From: Pieris napi
Lineage: Eukaryota > Arthropoda > Insecta > Lepidoptera > Pieridae
Direction: 5' to 3'
Length of the DNA: 64,000 nt
Assembly (NCBI RefSeq): GCF_905475465.1
Contig: NC_062259.1
Location: 1,560,501-1,624,500, forward strand
The notes under the pieces are model-generated. The model ran no database searches and was not told where the DNA came from. It saw only the letters and a program-made list of their open reading frames with translations. Positions 10,151 through 19,921 of the stretch are shown piece after piece. How positions within the stretch are numbered: the stretch's first letter is position 1; each line of letters opens with the position of its first letter. Made by a program: the position numbers and the translations under genes.

Positions 10151-10840
10151 GTGTCCATGAGCTGCGGCAGCTGCTTTTTAAGCCTGCTCTGTAGTCTTTG
10201 GCAAAAGATTAGCGACTTGTCTATAAACGCGATTTTACTAATCACTAAAGGTAGATAAAAATGTCGTTATGAGGGTAGAACTGTTATGGTATAATAATTC
10301 ATGGTCAAAGGTCGTTTTTTAAACAATATTTTATTAAGTTTTATAGGCGGCGCCTTTGCTTTTCGTCAGCGTCATGTAAGCCCAGTCTCCGTAAGGGCTA
10401 TAAAGGGTGCTATATTATTTGTACCCCCGTCACGCTACTTACGAACACCCCATGGACTTTGTTTTACATCAATTGGGATTTTTTTATTAAATGCGGGTAG
10501 GTGAAAAAACTCAAGCGTATTAAGAACAACAAACACAAAATTTTGCACAAATCGTTCAAGCCATTTCGGAGCAATGTCACAAATACGCAAATTCTGTGGT
10601 ACATATACTTTTTTGTATAGTTCACTACTAGTACACTGAACTTATTTTAATGACATTTAATACACGAAAAGGGTTTTATGAATGCAATGTTGTATGAAAG
10701 CTTTTAGTCTAAAACTAATATTCGTCAAATTGGTATAAAATGCGGATTGCTTTTTTAAGAGTTAAATAATTTTAATCCGTCAAATTAATAGAAAACAACT
10801 GTGGAAATAAAAAATGCAGGTGTAGAGGTGAATGAACTTT
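10151..10840. other. No gene seen
   Basis: AT-rich DNA. A 67-codon open frame at 10301-10504 has no recognisable motif and is probably chance. The segment AAGGGCTATAAAGGGTGCTA looks like a repeat remnant. Confidence 0.4.
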
Positions 10841-10844
10841 TGAA

Positions 10845-11560
10845 AGACCACCCAGGAGTTAAACGACCGTTTTAGTAAGACCGTCCCAATAGTACATTTA
10901 ATTGGAACACGGGGCGCAAGCAACACTGGTCGTTTTGTGAGACCCAATAGCCAGATTAAATTGAGCCATGGTTTTTAGTATTTTATATGAAAAGAGAGAT
11001 CTTTTAAATTGGTTTTTTCGACCAGCGATATTCGTACGACACTAGTTTATATCCAGTTTGGTGAGACCTCAATTATCGTATGTTTCGTTAAGAAGTAAGG
11101 GTCAAGAAAGACTGGACTGTTATTGGATAGTGAAACATTTTAACGAATGCTCTATCGCCAGTTTAAGATGAACCATGTTTTCTAGAAGTTTATATGAATA
11201 GCGCGGTCTATGGCATTAGTTATATCGACCAGTAGCGTTCTTAATACGCTAGTAGCGACCATTTTAATATGACCTTACTTTTCTTATATTTAGTTTGAAA
11301 TTAGAGATCAAACAATACTGGAAACAATTTTGTTAAGCGCAATAAATTGACCAGTTTTAGGTGGACTGCACGTTGGAGTATTTTATTTGTATGTAGGGGT
11401 CATATAAAACTGGATTTAGCATAGATTCCACTAAGGGTAAGTTGGTCGATATTGTCTAGTTTTATTTGAACCACAATTACAAATATTTTGTATAAAAGGA
11501 GAGGTCATCTTAATTGGTCTTATCGTGTAAGTACCTACCACGTTAATTGACCATATTAAC
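10845..11560. repeat. Strongly degenerate tandem repeat
   Basis: Several loosely similar units share a CCAGNTTAAATTGANCCATG type stretch followed by TTTATATGAAAAG (near 10952, 11158, 11353 and 11453) and recurring GACCAG/TGGTC motifs. Spacing is irregular at 100-200 bp, so the array is old. No coding content is seen. Confidence 0.5.
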
Positions 11561-11679
11561 AAGAACCTACAAATCATATAATTAATTAGATATCAGAGTT
11601 CATTATCGCTGGTCGTATTTGTTATTTTAAAACATTTGTTACATAATATATAGTTTATAGTATTTCTCTAAACACCAAT

Positions 11680-11990
11680 ATTAATTTTGGACACCCATCC
11701 ATATTAAAGACTCAACAAGTGTCGCTTAACTTCACAAATCAAATCTTTTTTCTAACGAAATTATGAGGTAAAAATTTAAAAAATAACACGTTTAAGACAC
11801 AACAAGTGTACGAGGTAAAGAAAATGGTTACCCATCCATAACGTCACCGCAACATCTGTTGCTTAACTTTTATTTTAAACGTAAATTTTATCAAATTTTC
11901 ACAAATTTTCTCTCCCATCCAAATCACAGCCACTCCAAGTGTCGCTTACCCTCACCAATCGTTCCTTTGGTTGTCAATCAGTCTTAATTA
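11680..11990 (+). repeat. Dispersed repeat family G (CCCATCC repeat)
   Basis: About three units contain ACCCATCCATA or CCCATCCAAA, then CACCGCAACA and GTGTCGCTTAACTTCAC. The same family makes a longer run at 20555-21165, so copies lie on both sides of the large retrotransposon insertion. Confidence 0.6.
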
Positions 11991-12214
11991 TAGCGTATAA
12001 AGATTATTACCGCTAATTATTCTTCAAGATCAGGGTTGCCAATAAAAAATTATATTAAAAATTCAAATTCAATAAATAGTTTTCTAATTTTGTGCGTGTT
12101 AGACCCTGTTAAGTATACGATTTATAAAAAAATATGGACAGAAACTTCTGGAACAAATTAGAGTTTTTTTACACAACTCAAAATTTACACCCTTAACTAT
12201 AAAACACCACGGTC

Positions 12215-12295
12215 GATATTAAGGCGAAAATCTTAAAAACTACCGAACGGATTTTTATACAGTTTTCACCAATAGATAGTGTAGTTCATAAGGAA
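12215..12295 (+). repeat. Left part of a family A unit split by the R1-clade element
   Basis: ACCGAACGGATTTTTATACA and TTCACCAATAGATAGTGTAG are typical family A sequence. It stops at AGTTCATAAGGAA (12283-12295), which is repeated at 18753-18765, where family A continues with GGTTTTAGTATATA. Removing the insert restores a normal family A unit. Confidence 0.85.
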
Positions 12296-13029
12296 CCAGT
12301 AGTGGGAGTTCCCTCCCACCGCAGAACTATGTAGTTCCGCGGGGTCCAGCCTTGTCGTGGCGGGAGGGCTCAGTACCGGCGGCACGGGGCGTACGCCTGA
12401 ATGTGCTGCTGGAAAGCAAATGGGACCACCACGACGTTATTAGCCGCTCCCGACAGGTTCTCATTAGAAGAACCACGCGAGATGCGGCCGGGTAGAGGGC
12501 GCTTTAGCTGTCCGGGCGTTTTCGGCGCTTTGTGTTTTGTCTTGTTCGTGTCTCAATGTGCTCCCTGCTCCTCAACAGGCTGGTTTGTGGAGCGTTGTGT
12601 GCGTGCTCGTTATTTGTATTTCCCGCTTCCCTTTATCCGGCAACGGTGTGTACTTGTATTGGTGTTATTTGTATCTGTGTTTCCTCCTCCCTTGAATGGG
12701 CTGGCGGAGAGTGGTGTTTTACGTCCGTCTGTATAATGTTCTTGTGCTGCTTCGTTGCATGCGAAGCCAAGGTGGAGGACAAACGATTATTCATACTGTG
12801 CGTCCTATGCGCGGCTGACCCTTCCACGGCCTACATTGGTCTGCCGTACCCGCGCTTTTATTATTACTACAACGTGTATCTCTATGTATACTTTGTCCGT
12901 ATACAGGTCACCTGAATCCCAAGTTTTGGTTCCCGGCGATGGGATGCATGACCGGGGGGTTTAAACCCGGTCACTAGGGCACCAAAGAGGGGAGCTACCC
13001 CTCCTTAAAAATTAAAAGCACCTCAAAGC
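12296..13029 (+). promoter_or_regulatory. 5' UTR of the R1-clade element
   Basis: The region starts CCAGTAGTGGGAGTTCCCTC, where GGGAG and CTCCC can pair as a small hairpin, and ends before the ORF1 ATG. In such elements this region normally carries an internal promoter and RNA signals. No specific site is identified. Open frames at 12401-12736 and 12532-12915 show no domain and are taken as chance. Confidence 0.6.
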
Positions 13030-15228
13030 ATGGAAAGTAACGGAAAAGTAAAGACTACCCCAGGAGGGTCAAATCCCTCCCATGACCAAGTGGTCATGGC
13101 ATCCGGTCCGCATCGTATTCTGGGGGCGGACCACGACCATGCGATAGATCCCAAAAACTCACGACCTGGCAATAATACGGAAATAATGAACAAGCTTACG
13201 GACTGTAGCGGGCGGTTGGATGAGTGCTCAGGCGCTTTTGCAACACCTTCTACACAAGGAGAGATCGCAATAAGGGAAAGCAATGAGATCGTCCAGCGCA
13301 CTTCATGTCCATCACCGGTGCGAAGTGCAACTTGGACCTTCGCCATGGCTGACAATATGAGCTCAGACTCAACAAGCTCCATGTTAAGCATAAGCTCGAC
13401 ACAAAATCAACAGAGTCCTCGAGGACTAGGTGAGGCTCCTTGCACCCCAGGGGAGAAGTCGCGCTTCTGGCGACCCCGAAAGAGAACGAGACAGGATGAC
13501 GAGGAGAGTAGCTGCAGCGACACCCCTATCCTTTCGCACGAACGCACGAAAGCGGGATACCAAAGAGCCCGGAGAGTAGAGAGAGAAAGTGAAGCCGAGG
13601 CGGAACTCGCGGCTCTTAACGAGAAACCCACTGAGACAGGTACGGTTGGAAACGCCAGAAGACGCATCGAAGAAAACCTGGCTGCCGTAGAAAAAGTGGC
13701 CAGGTGTTCTATGAACCTAAAAGGTACCTTTGTAGCCGCTCTTAAAAAGGCAGTTGTAGCAATCAGAACGGATGCTGATAATCTGGCCGTGCAAACGCTG
13801 TCGGATGAAACTCGAGCTCTGCAGCTAGAAAATGAACGCCTCCGTGCACAACTTAATTTACTACAAGGCGAAATGCGCGAGCTGAGGTCGATCTCGCAAG
13901 CTCCGAAGGACCACCCAGCTGTCAATGTAGACGAACTGGAGGCTCGGATCCTCCGACAGGTAGGTGAGCATATCAATGCGCAATTTAAGGATCTCGGGTC
14001 AAGGCCCAACTTGGAGACGCCAGCCCTTCCCCTTCCGACTGAGAGTAAAAAGAGCAAAAAAGGTAAGGCGAAACCACCTTCCAAATCACCGATGTCAGCT
14101 GCAGCTTCGAAAACAAAACGGGGAAAGGCAACCGTGCAGACGCTTGCCGTTGGAAATAATGAGCAAAACCGTTTGGCAAACGCGCCGAGGATGGAAATGT
14201 TTGAAAGAAATACACCTGTCTCCTCTCCCGCTAGTGCCATTGTATTGCCACACTCCTGGCCCTCGCTGACCACCACCAATGAAGAAAATTGGACGATGGT
14301 TACTAAAAAAAGGCAAAAGGCGGCAAAGGCGACGCAAAAAAATGTGAGAGCTCCAAAGTCGGCAACATCGAAGGCTGAAAAGCCCCCACCCAGGACACTG
14401 CCCAAGCTAAAGGCGCCTCGTACCGCTGCAATTGTGCTCACTTTGTCTAAAGACGCTGAAGCTAAGGGTGTTACCTACGCCGCTGCCCTAAAAGAAGCAC
14501 GGGCTAAAATAGATCTGAAGGAGGCTGGAATTGAGGGCGTTAAGTTTCGCCGAGCGGCAACAGGAGCCACGATAATTCAGATCCCCGGAGCTGGCAGTGG
14601 GGAAAAAGCCGATACCTTAGCCAACCGACTCAAAACAGTACTGAGTGACAGCGGAATCAAGATTACACGGCCCGTCCGATGCGCCGATGTCCGCATCTCT
14701 GGCCTGGACGACTCTATTACAGCGGATGAATTGCGCGAGGCGATTGCGGCGAAGGGAGAGTGCCCGGCTGATCAAATAAGGATCAGCCGTATACGACAAG
14801 ATAAATCGGGTCTTGGTGCAGCGTGGGCTAACTGCCCCGTAACGGCCGCCAAAAAACTCTTAGCGGGGCGTTTCTTTGTCGGATGGGTTGCGGCAAATAT
14901 TAGTGTTGCAAAGCCAAGAGAGCTACGGTGTTTTCGCTGCTTACAAATCGGGCACGTAGCTAGCCGCTGCATGTCCGATACTGATCGTAGCCAACTGTGT
15001 TTTCGCTGTGGTCAAGCCGGTCACAGGGCAGCCTCCTGCAGTGAAAAACCCAAGTGCCTACTCTGCGACGAGGCCGGTAGGAAAGCGGATCACAGGCTAG
15101 GTGGCAACAGCTGCACAGCTCCCAGTGTGAGGGTACCCAGGCGCCGCTCGTCACCTAAAAAAAAGACGCCCGCAAAGTCTCCGCGCAACAATGCGCGTAT
15201 GGAGGTCATAGAAACCGCAGCAAATTAA
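13030..15228 (+). CDS. R1-clade ORF1 protein (Gag-like, zinc knuckles)
   Basis: The 732-residue protein is the RNA-binding, particle-forming partner of the ORF2 enzyme. The N-terminal half is Ser/Thr-rich and charged, with a likely coiled coil near residues 258-285 (leucine-rich, ENERLRAQLNLLQGEMRELR). Lys-rich stretches lie near 340-360 and 420-460. Three zinc knuckles lie near the C-terminus: CFRCLQIGHVASRC (634-647), CFRCGQAGHRAASC (657-670), and a longer third one from residue 676 (CLLC, His, final Cys near 695). Three knuckles in this order are typical of the R1 clade. A basic tail follows (RVPRRRSSPKKK). The length is close to the roughly 700 residues I recall for SART-type ORF1. The ATG at 13030 is the first in frame before this domain order. 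The stop TAA at 15226-15228 is one base from the ORF2 ATG. Confidence 0.93.
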   Translation: MESNGKVKTTPGGSNPSHDQVVMASGPHRILGADHDHAIDPKNSRPGNNTEIMNKLTDCSGRLDECSGAFATPSTQGEIAIRESNEIVQRTSCPSPVRSATWTFAMADNMSSDSTSSMLSISSTQNQQSPRGLGEAPCTPGEKSRFWRPRKRTRQDDEESSCSDTPILSHERTKAGYQRARRVERESEAEAELAALNEKPTETGTVGNARRRIEENLAAVEKVARCSMNLKGTFVAALKKAVVAIRTDADNLAVQTLSDETRALQLENERLRAQLNLLQGEMRELRSISQAPKDHPAVNVDELEARILRQVGEHINAQFKDLGSRPNLETPALPLPTESKKSKKGKAKPPSKSPMSAAASKTKRGKATVQTLAVGNNEQNRLANAPRMEMFERNTPVSSPASAIVLPHSWPSLTTTNEENWTMVTKKRQKAAKATQKNVRAPKSATSKAEKPPPRTLPKLKAPRTAAIVLTLSKDAEAKGVTYAAALKEARAKIDLKEAGIEGVKFRRAATGATIIQIPGAGSGEKADTLANRLKTVLSDSGIKITRPVRCADVRISGLDDSITADELREAIAAKGECPADQIRISRIRQDKSGLGAAWANCPVTAAKKLLAGRFFVGWVAANISVAKPRELRCFRCLQIGHVASRCMSDTDRSQLCFRCGQAGHRAASCSEKPKCLLCDEAGRKADHRLGGNSCTAPSVRVPRRRSSPKKKTPAKSPRNNARMEVIETAAN

Positions 15229-15229
15229 C

Positions 15230-18200
15230 ATGGCCCTACGGTTTCTTCAGAGCAACCTAAACCACTGCGCTGCTGCACAAGACCTACTGTACCAGAGTCT
15301 AGCGCAGTGGAATATCAACGTTGGTATAATTTCCGAGCCCTACTCAATACCCGAAAAAGCGAACTGGGTTGGCGACCTCGACGGTCTGGCCGCAATTATC
15401 GTTACACCGGCAGATGGCTCGCCCTGCATTGGTCCAGTTCGAAAAGGCCACGGCTATGTGGCAGCAAAGTTGGGTAGCAAAATGTGTATCGCGAGTACCT
15501 ACTTCTCCCCCAATCGCTCGCTGGCTGAATTTGAGGCCTTCCTAAACGAACTGGGAAGCCTGGTGCAATGGAGCCATCCGAGACATTTAGTCATCGCTGG
15601 GGATCTGAATGCAAAGTCTGTGGCCTGGGGTTCACAGGTGTCCAGCCCACGAGGAAAAGCGTTGGTGGACTGGGCAGCAGCGCATTGTTTGGTAGTGGCT
15701 AACAGGGGCTCTGAAGCTACGTGTGTTCGAACAAACGGAGAATCTATTGTGGATGTGACGTTCACGAGCCCCCATCTTTCGTGCCGTGTTCAGGACTGGG
15801 AGGTCCTGACGGGGGTTGAGACGCTTTCGGACCACCGGTATATCCGCTTCCGCACTCTCTCTCCGTCGGCCAATCCTAGCTCGGACCCGTCAGAACTGGG
15901 CCCAAAATGGGCACTTGGGAGTCTTAACAAGGAACAGGCGGAATTGGCTACGATTGTGCAGGCCTGGTGCCCGATCCCAGCCTCCGTAGATCCAGAGGAA
16001 GAGGCAGAGTGGTTTCGTGGCGCAATGACTTGCATCGCGGATGCTGCAATGCAAAGAAGACGCCCTGGAGCTCACCGGACCAGTGTATTCTGGTGGTCGG
16101 CAGAACTCGCCCAGTTGCGGATTGCTTGTGTAGCAGCTCGTCGAGGCTACACCAGGACTCGCAGAAGGCGACCAATTCGCATAGAAGAGGAAAAACAAGC
16201 ATATAGCGTATACCGAGATGCAAAACTGGCGCTGCGAATAGGTATCGCCGAAGCAAAAAAGAAAGCATGGCAAGAACTGCTTGACACCCTGGAGCGGGAT
16301 CCCTGGGGACGCCCGTATCAGATTGTCACAAACAAGCTGCGCTCGTGGGCCCCGCCACTCACGAAAAACATGGAGCCGGAACTGCTCAGCACAGTGGTTG
16401 CGGAACTTTTTCCTGAACGCGACGCCCTGAGCTCCCCACATGAGACGACCACGGAACACAGTGTCACAGTGTCTGAAGTATCTCCTTCGGAGCTGAAGAC
16501 AGCAATAACACGCATGACCACTAAAAAAACTGCACCTGGTCCCGATGGCATGCACGGACGAGTGTTAGCTCTGGCCCTCGACGCTGGTCTTGACATGCGC
16601 TTTCGAGGCCTACTCACGAAATGTCTTAGAAATGGCCTCTTTCCGTCGACATGGAAGACTGGGTTGCTAGTTCTTCTAAAAAAAGGTGGAAAACCTACAG
16701 AGTCACCATCAGCGTATCGACCTATAGTTCTCCTAGATGAAGCCGGCAAGCTCTTCGAGCGTATTATTGCCGGTCGGATTTACAATCATTTGGAAACTAT
16801 AGGACCAAACATACATGAGGCTCAATTTGGCTTCCGGAAACATAGGTCAACGATCGACGCAATTGCGCGCCTGCGAAGCGTCTGCGAGGAGCAGGTGTCA
16901 CGGGGCAGAGTGGTTTTCGCGGTATCGTTAGACATCGCGAACGCTTTCAATTCCTTGCCATGGGACTGTATCGCGGACGGCCTTCGCCACCACGGCTTAC
17001 CGGCCTATATAAGAAAATGTGTAGCATCGTACCTCAACGGCCGCCGTGTTATCTTCCCGAAACAAAATGGCATAGGGAGTCACCTCATCAAGTGCGGCGT
17101 CCCACAAGGCTCGGTTCTTGGCCCCCTTCTTTGGAACATAGGTTACGACAGGGTGCTGCGAGCGAAACTAGTCCCTGGAGTGTCAACTATATGCTATGCA
17201 GACGACACCCTCGTGGTCGCTATTGGAGAAGATTTTAAGGAAGCGCGCCTCCGAGCGACAGCTGGAGTAGCTCGGGTGGTTTCTGAAATCAAGAAGCTCG
17301 GCCTTGTTGTCGCCCTTCAGAAATCAGAAGCTATATGCTTCTACGGCCACAGAAAAGCTCCACCTCAAGACGTAGACATCATCGTCGGCGGAGTAGCTAT
17401 CCGGGTCGGTACTACGCTCAAATACCTTGGGCTGATTCTTGACCCACGGTGGACTTTCAGACCACACTTCGTGGCACTTGCCCCTAAGCTCACCGCCACC
17501 GCAAACATGCTCTCGCGCATAATGCCAAACCTCGGCGGGCCGAGTGGGGGGTGTCGCCTCTTATACGCAAATGCGATCCGGGCAAAAGCACTGTACGGGT
17601 GTCCCATATGGGCCGACAAACTGACCGGGTACAATCGCACAATACTCAGGCAGTCGCAGCGAGTGGTCGCTGCCAGGGTTGCGAGGGCGTACCGCACTGT
17701 GTCTTATGACGCAGTGTGTGTTATAGCCGGTACCGCGCCATGGCATCTCGATGCGGCTGCTTTTAGCGAAGTATATTGGAGGAGGGCCGAAGCTCGGGAA
17801 AAAGGGGATAACCCCACACTGGAACAATTAAACGCGTGGCGAGCCTTAGAAGACCAGGAATTGTTAGTAGAGTGGGAAAGAGAGCTGGCGGATGCGAGTG
17901 CCGGTAAATATACTACCGAAGCCCTCAGACCTTTGCTTCAACTTTGGGTAAAGAGGCGCTGGGGTCACCTCAGCTATCGACTTGTGCAGATGCTGTCCGG
18001 ACACGGATGTTTTGGTAGCTATCTGCACAAAGTAGTAGGGTGTGAGGAGTCACCAACCTGTCACCACTGTGTCGGAGACAGCCGGGACGACGCCCTGCAT
18101 ACACTTAGGGACTGCCCAGCATGGGAAGCGGAAAGGAGACCTTTGTTAGATGCCCTCCAGGGCGAGGACGCAATTCTGCCAAACGTAGTGAAAGCCATAT

Positions 18201-18358
18201 TGAGTGCAGGAAATGACGGCTCGTGGAAAATCTTCTACAATTTCTGCGAGTCGGTCATGAAAGTCAAAGAAGAAGCGGGAAGAACCAGGGAGCTTTGTCC
18301 CGGAACCCGTCCGCGGCGGCGAAAGAAACCGCAGGCCCGTCAAATCCTCGCCACCTAA
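15230..18358 (+). CDS. R1-clade ORF2 protein: APE endonuclease and reverse transcriptase
   Basis: This 1042-residue enzyme nicks target DNA and copies the element RNA there (target-primed reverse transcription). The APE-type endonuclease covers about residues 1-220: SNLNH near 8-12, SEPY with Glu36, GDLNAKS at 124-130, and SDH at 200-202 as catalytic Asp-His. The reverse transcriptase spans about 430-740: APGPDG near 434, LKKGGKP with YRPI, FGFRKHRST, LDIANAF with the first catalytic Asp, GVPQGSVLGP near 623, and CYADD with catalytic Asp at 658 and 659. KYLGLILD follows. The C-terminus carries CHHC-X9-H-X4-C (Cys944, Cys947, His957, Cys962), the CCHC motif of R1-type ORF2. No stop or frameshift is present and all listed residues are intact. 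The ATG begins one base after the ORF1 stop (TAACATG), so translation probably depends on reinitiation, as shown for SART1. Confidence 0.96.
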   Translation: MALRFLQSNLNHCAAAQDLLYQSLAQWNINVGIISEPYSIPEKANWVGDLDGLAAIIVTPADGSPCIGPVRKGHGYVAAKLGSKMCIASTYFSPNRSLAEFEAFLNELGSLVQWSHPRHLVIAGDLNAKSVAWGSQVSSPRGKALVDWAAAHCLVVANRGSEATCVRTNGESIVDVTFTSPHLSCRVQDWEVLTGVETLSDHRYIRFRTLSPSANPSSDPSELGPKWALGSLNKEQAELATIVQAWCPIPASVDPEEEAEWFRGAMTCIADAAMQRRRPGAHRTSVFWWSAELAQLRIACVAARRGYTRTRRRRPIRIEEEKQAYSVYRDAKLALRIGIAEAKKKAWQELLDTLERDPWGRPYQIVTNKLRSWAPPLTKNMEPELLSTVVAELFPERDALSSPHETTTEHSVTVSEVSPSELKTAITRMTTKKTAPGPDGMHGRVLALALDAGLDMRFRGLLTKCLRNGLFPSTWKTGLLVLLKKGGKPTESPSAYRPIVLLDEAGKLFERIIAGRIYNHLETIGPNIHEAQFGFRKHRSTIDAIARLRSVCEEQVSRGRVVFAVSLDIANAFNSLPWDCIADGLRHHGLPAYIRKCVASYLNGRRVIFPKQNGIGSHLIKCGVPQGSVLGPLLWNIGYDRVLRAKLVPGVSTICYADDTLVVAIGEDFKEARLRATAGVARVVSEIKKLGLVVALQKSEAICFYGHRKAPPQDVDIIVGGVAIRVGTTLKYLGLILDPRWTFRPHFVALAPKLTATANMLSRIMPNLGGPSGGCRLLYANAIRAKALYGCPIWADKLTGYNRTILRQSQRVVAARVARAYRTVSYDAVCVIAGTAPWHLDAAAFSEVYWRRAEAREKGDNPTLEQLNAWRALEDQELLVEWERELADASAGKYTTEALRPLLQLWVKRRWGHLSYRLVQMLSGHGCFGSYLHKVVGCEESPTCHHCVGDSRDDALHTLRDCPAWEAERRPLLDALQGEDAILPNVVKAILSAGNDGSWKIFYNFCESVMKVKEEAGRTRELCPGTRPRRRKKPQARQILAT

Positions 18359-18715
18359 AGAGTGCCCAAGCGGGGAAGCAGGGGTCCATGCGTTCAAAAG
18401 AAGGGATGGTGATCCATCCCTGCAAGCACTGGACCCGATCTCCCCTAGCTATTCCTAAAAGCGTATGGCCCGATCTGTGAAGGATACTTGCTGTGTCAAG
18501 TATCTTCACAAATCAACAATGGGCGGGGAGAGGCGGACACAACCGCCGCATCGCATGTCGGGAAGCGGATAAGGCTCTGCTGTTACCGCATCCCTCCTAA
18601 GGCGATTGTTGGTGGCGCCTTGGGGTTTTAGTGGGTATGCACATTCGCGAGTCCCACATAACCCTCCCGCACTAAGCAGTCGCACCGCGGTGGGGTATGC
18701 GCAATGCATTTCCCC

Positions 18716-18752
<37 letters not shown>
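18359..18752 (+). other. 3' UTR and poly(A) of the R1-clade element
   Basis: The UTR contains GGCGATTGTTGGTGGCGCC, TTGGGGTTTTAGTGGGTATG and CGAGTCCCACATAACCC, followed by CAAGT and about 33 A. A diverged copy of the first part stands alone at 20276-20371. This UTR is the probable recognition end for the ORF2 enzyme. Confidence 0.85.
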
Positions 18753-18756
<4 letters not shown>

Positions 18757-19015
18757 CATAAGGAAGGTTTTAGTATATATACATATATTTTTTTATGTAA
18801 ATTAACTGAAATATTACGACAAAAAAAAATGTTTCTATATTAAGATCGTTTCATATAAAATAAGTCTCCCGGCCGCTATGAAGGCGAAAAACTCAAAAAC
18901 TACCGAACGGATTTTTATAGAGAGAACACCAATAGATAGAGTGATTCATAAGGAAGGTTATAATATATAATTAATTACGGTTTCATGTAAATTGACTGAA
19001 ATAAAATGATTATTA
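18753..19015 (+). repeat. Family A: right part of the split unit plus one further unit
   Basis: Starts with the duplicated AGTTCATAAGGAA and continues GGTTTTAGTATATA, TTTATGTAAATTAACTGAAA. A second unit begins with AACTACCGAACGGATTTTTA near 18897 and ends with TTGACTGAAATAAAATGATT. Confidence 0.8.
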
Positions 19016-19245
19016 TCACCCCACATGCTAGACGATTTGATCGTTTCTAGTGAAAACAGAAGGAAACTTCTTGCCACCTTTCATCTCCCCTTATGAGCAT
19101 GGGTTCATTCAAACAGCAGCTACATAGGAATCTCATGAACAGGTCCTCCAAAAAGCATGTCACTGAACTGTGACCAGTTCTGCAAACACCGATGTCCATA
19201 TTTCAATCCAGATACGAGTCGAGAGTAAGCCTAGACTAAGGCCTA

Positions 19246-19265
19246 GGAAGTGGAATTCCACTTCC
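19246..19265. repeat. Perfect 20-bp palindrome
   Basis: GGAAGTGGAATTCCACTTCC is its own reverse complement. It stands in DNA without a gene. It could be a chance site, a dyad binding site or part of a transposon. Confidence 0.6.
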
Positions 19266-19545
19266 AAATTCTATTAAATTAATTTTAGGGCCACTTAATG
19301 CCCTGCTGCTTTCAGTCATCCAGGAACACGGCTATGCAGCACAACAATTTGAAGGTATGGCTTTGTCAGGTTATAAGCCTCGGATGTCAGGACTCCAACC
19401 ATAAAAGGCAAAGTAAACCAAAAACAATAGATGACTTTGAAGTTTGACAGGAAGTTTCTGAATACTATCTGTACTTGACTGAAAAACTGCCACTGAAGAA
19501 TACACTCAAGTAGACTCCAGATTCCAAAACTGGAGCGATTTGAAT

Positions 19546-19776
19546 GATTATTTTTCCGACCCAAATATCGGCCAATAGAATTGCACCATTCGACGTCACG
19601 TGGTACAACCTACATGGTATTATACTGAAAATTTTTTGTGAAAATTTTCTCTGGTCGTTGCTTCAAGAAAAGTATTAAGTAGTTGTTTTATTCATTATGA
19701 AATTCTTATTTGTTAACTGTACATTTCGTCTCATGGTGCAATTCTATTGGCCGACATTTGGGTCGGAAAAATAATC
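19546..19776. mobile_element. MITE with 43-bp terminal inverted repeats (M2)
   Basis: The left arm at 19546-19588 (GATTATTTTTCCGACCCAAA, then TCGGCCAATAGAATTGCACC) matches the reverse complement of 19734-19776 with one mismatch. The 231-bp element has no coding capacity. A target-site duplication is not obvious. Confidence 0.8.
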
Positions 19777-19841
19777 CCCCGAATACCACACGAGCTTCAA
19801 AATTATCGGGTATTTCCCGATAGGTTCGTTGCAAACAATTA

Positions 19842-19865
19842 ATATAGTCGTCATGACGACTATAT
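19842..19865. repeat. 24-bp perfect palindrome at the centre of a larger hairpin
   Basis: The core AGTCGTCATGACGACT and its AT flanks are a perfect dyad. It extends imperfectly outward, with TGCAAACAA on the left and TTGTTTGCA on the right, giving arms of about 22 bases. It is probably a short foldback element or an end of one. Confidence 0.6.
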
Positions 19866-19921
19866 TTGTTTGCAGGGAACCTTGAGCTCTTGTGGTATTA
19901 TAAGTGATTATTTTTCATTGT

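Larger units (their letters stand above)
12283..18765 (+). mobile_element. Full-length R1-clade non-LTR retrotransposon with target-site duplication
   Basis: The 13 bases AGTTCATAAGGAA at 12283-12295 and 18753-18765 bound the insertion. The element itself (12296 to about 18752) has a 734-base GC-rich 5' UTR, ORF1 (13030-15228), ORF2 (15230-18358), a 3' UTR of about 360 bases and a poly(A) tract of about 33. Two uninterrupted ORFs, an APE-type endonuclease, a YADD reverse transcriptase and a C-terminal CCHC motif place it in the R1 clade (R1, TRAS, SART and Waldo-like elements). Intact ORFs, a long pure A tail and an exact duplication point to a recent insertion. Its GC content is well above the flanks. 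Which R1-clade family it belongs to cannot be settled by eye. Confidence 0.95.

Noticed and set aside
12401..12915. Two overlapping open frames of 111 and 127 codons before ORF1
   Set aside because: They lie in the 5' UTR of the element. Cys- and Phe-rich peptides with no known motif; R1-clade elements have only two ORFs.
13407..14441. 344-codon minus-strand open frame
   Set aside because: It is antisense to ORF1 of the retrotransposon. The Ser/Ala/Arg-rich peptide has no domain and mirrors the codon pattern of the sense gene.
15890..16555. 221-codon minus-strand open frame inside ORF2
   Set aside because: Antisense shadow of the endonuclease-RT linker with no recognisable domain. Other frames overlapping ORF1 and ORF2 were dropped for the same reason.
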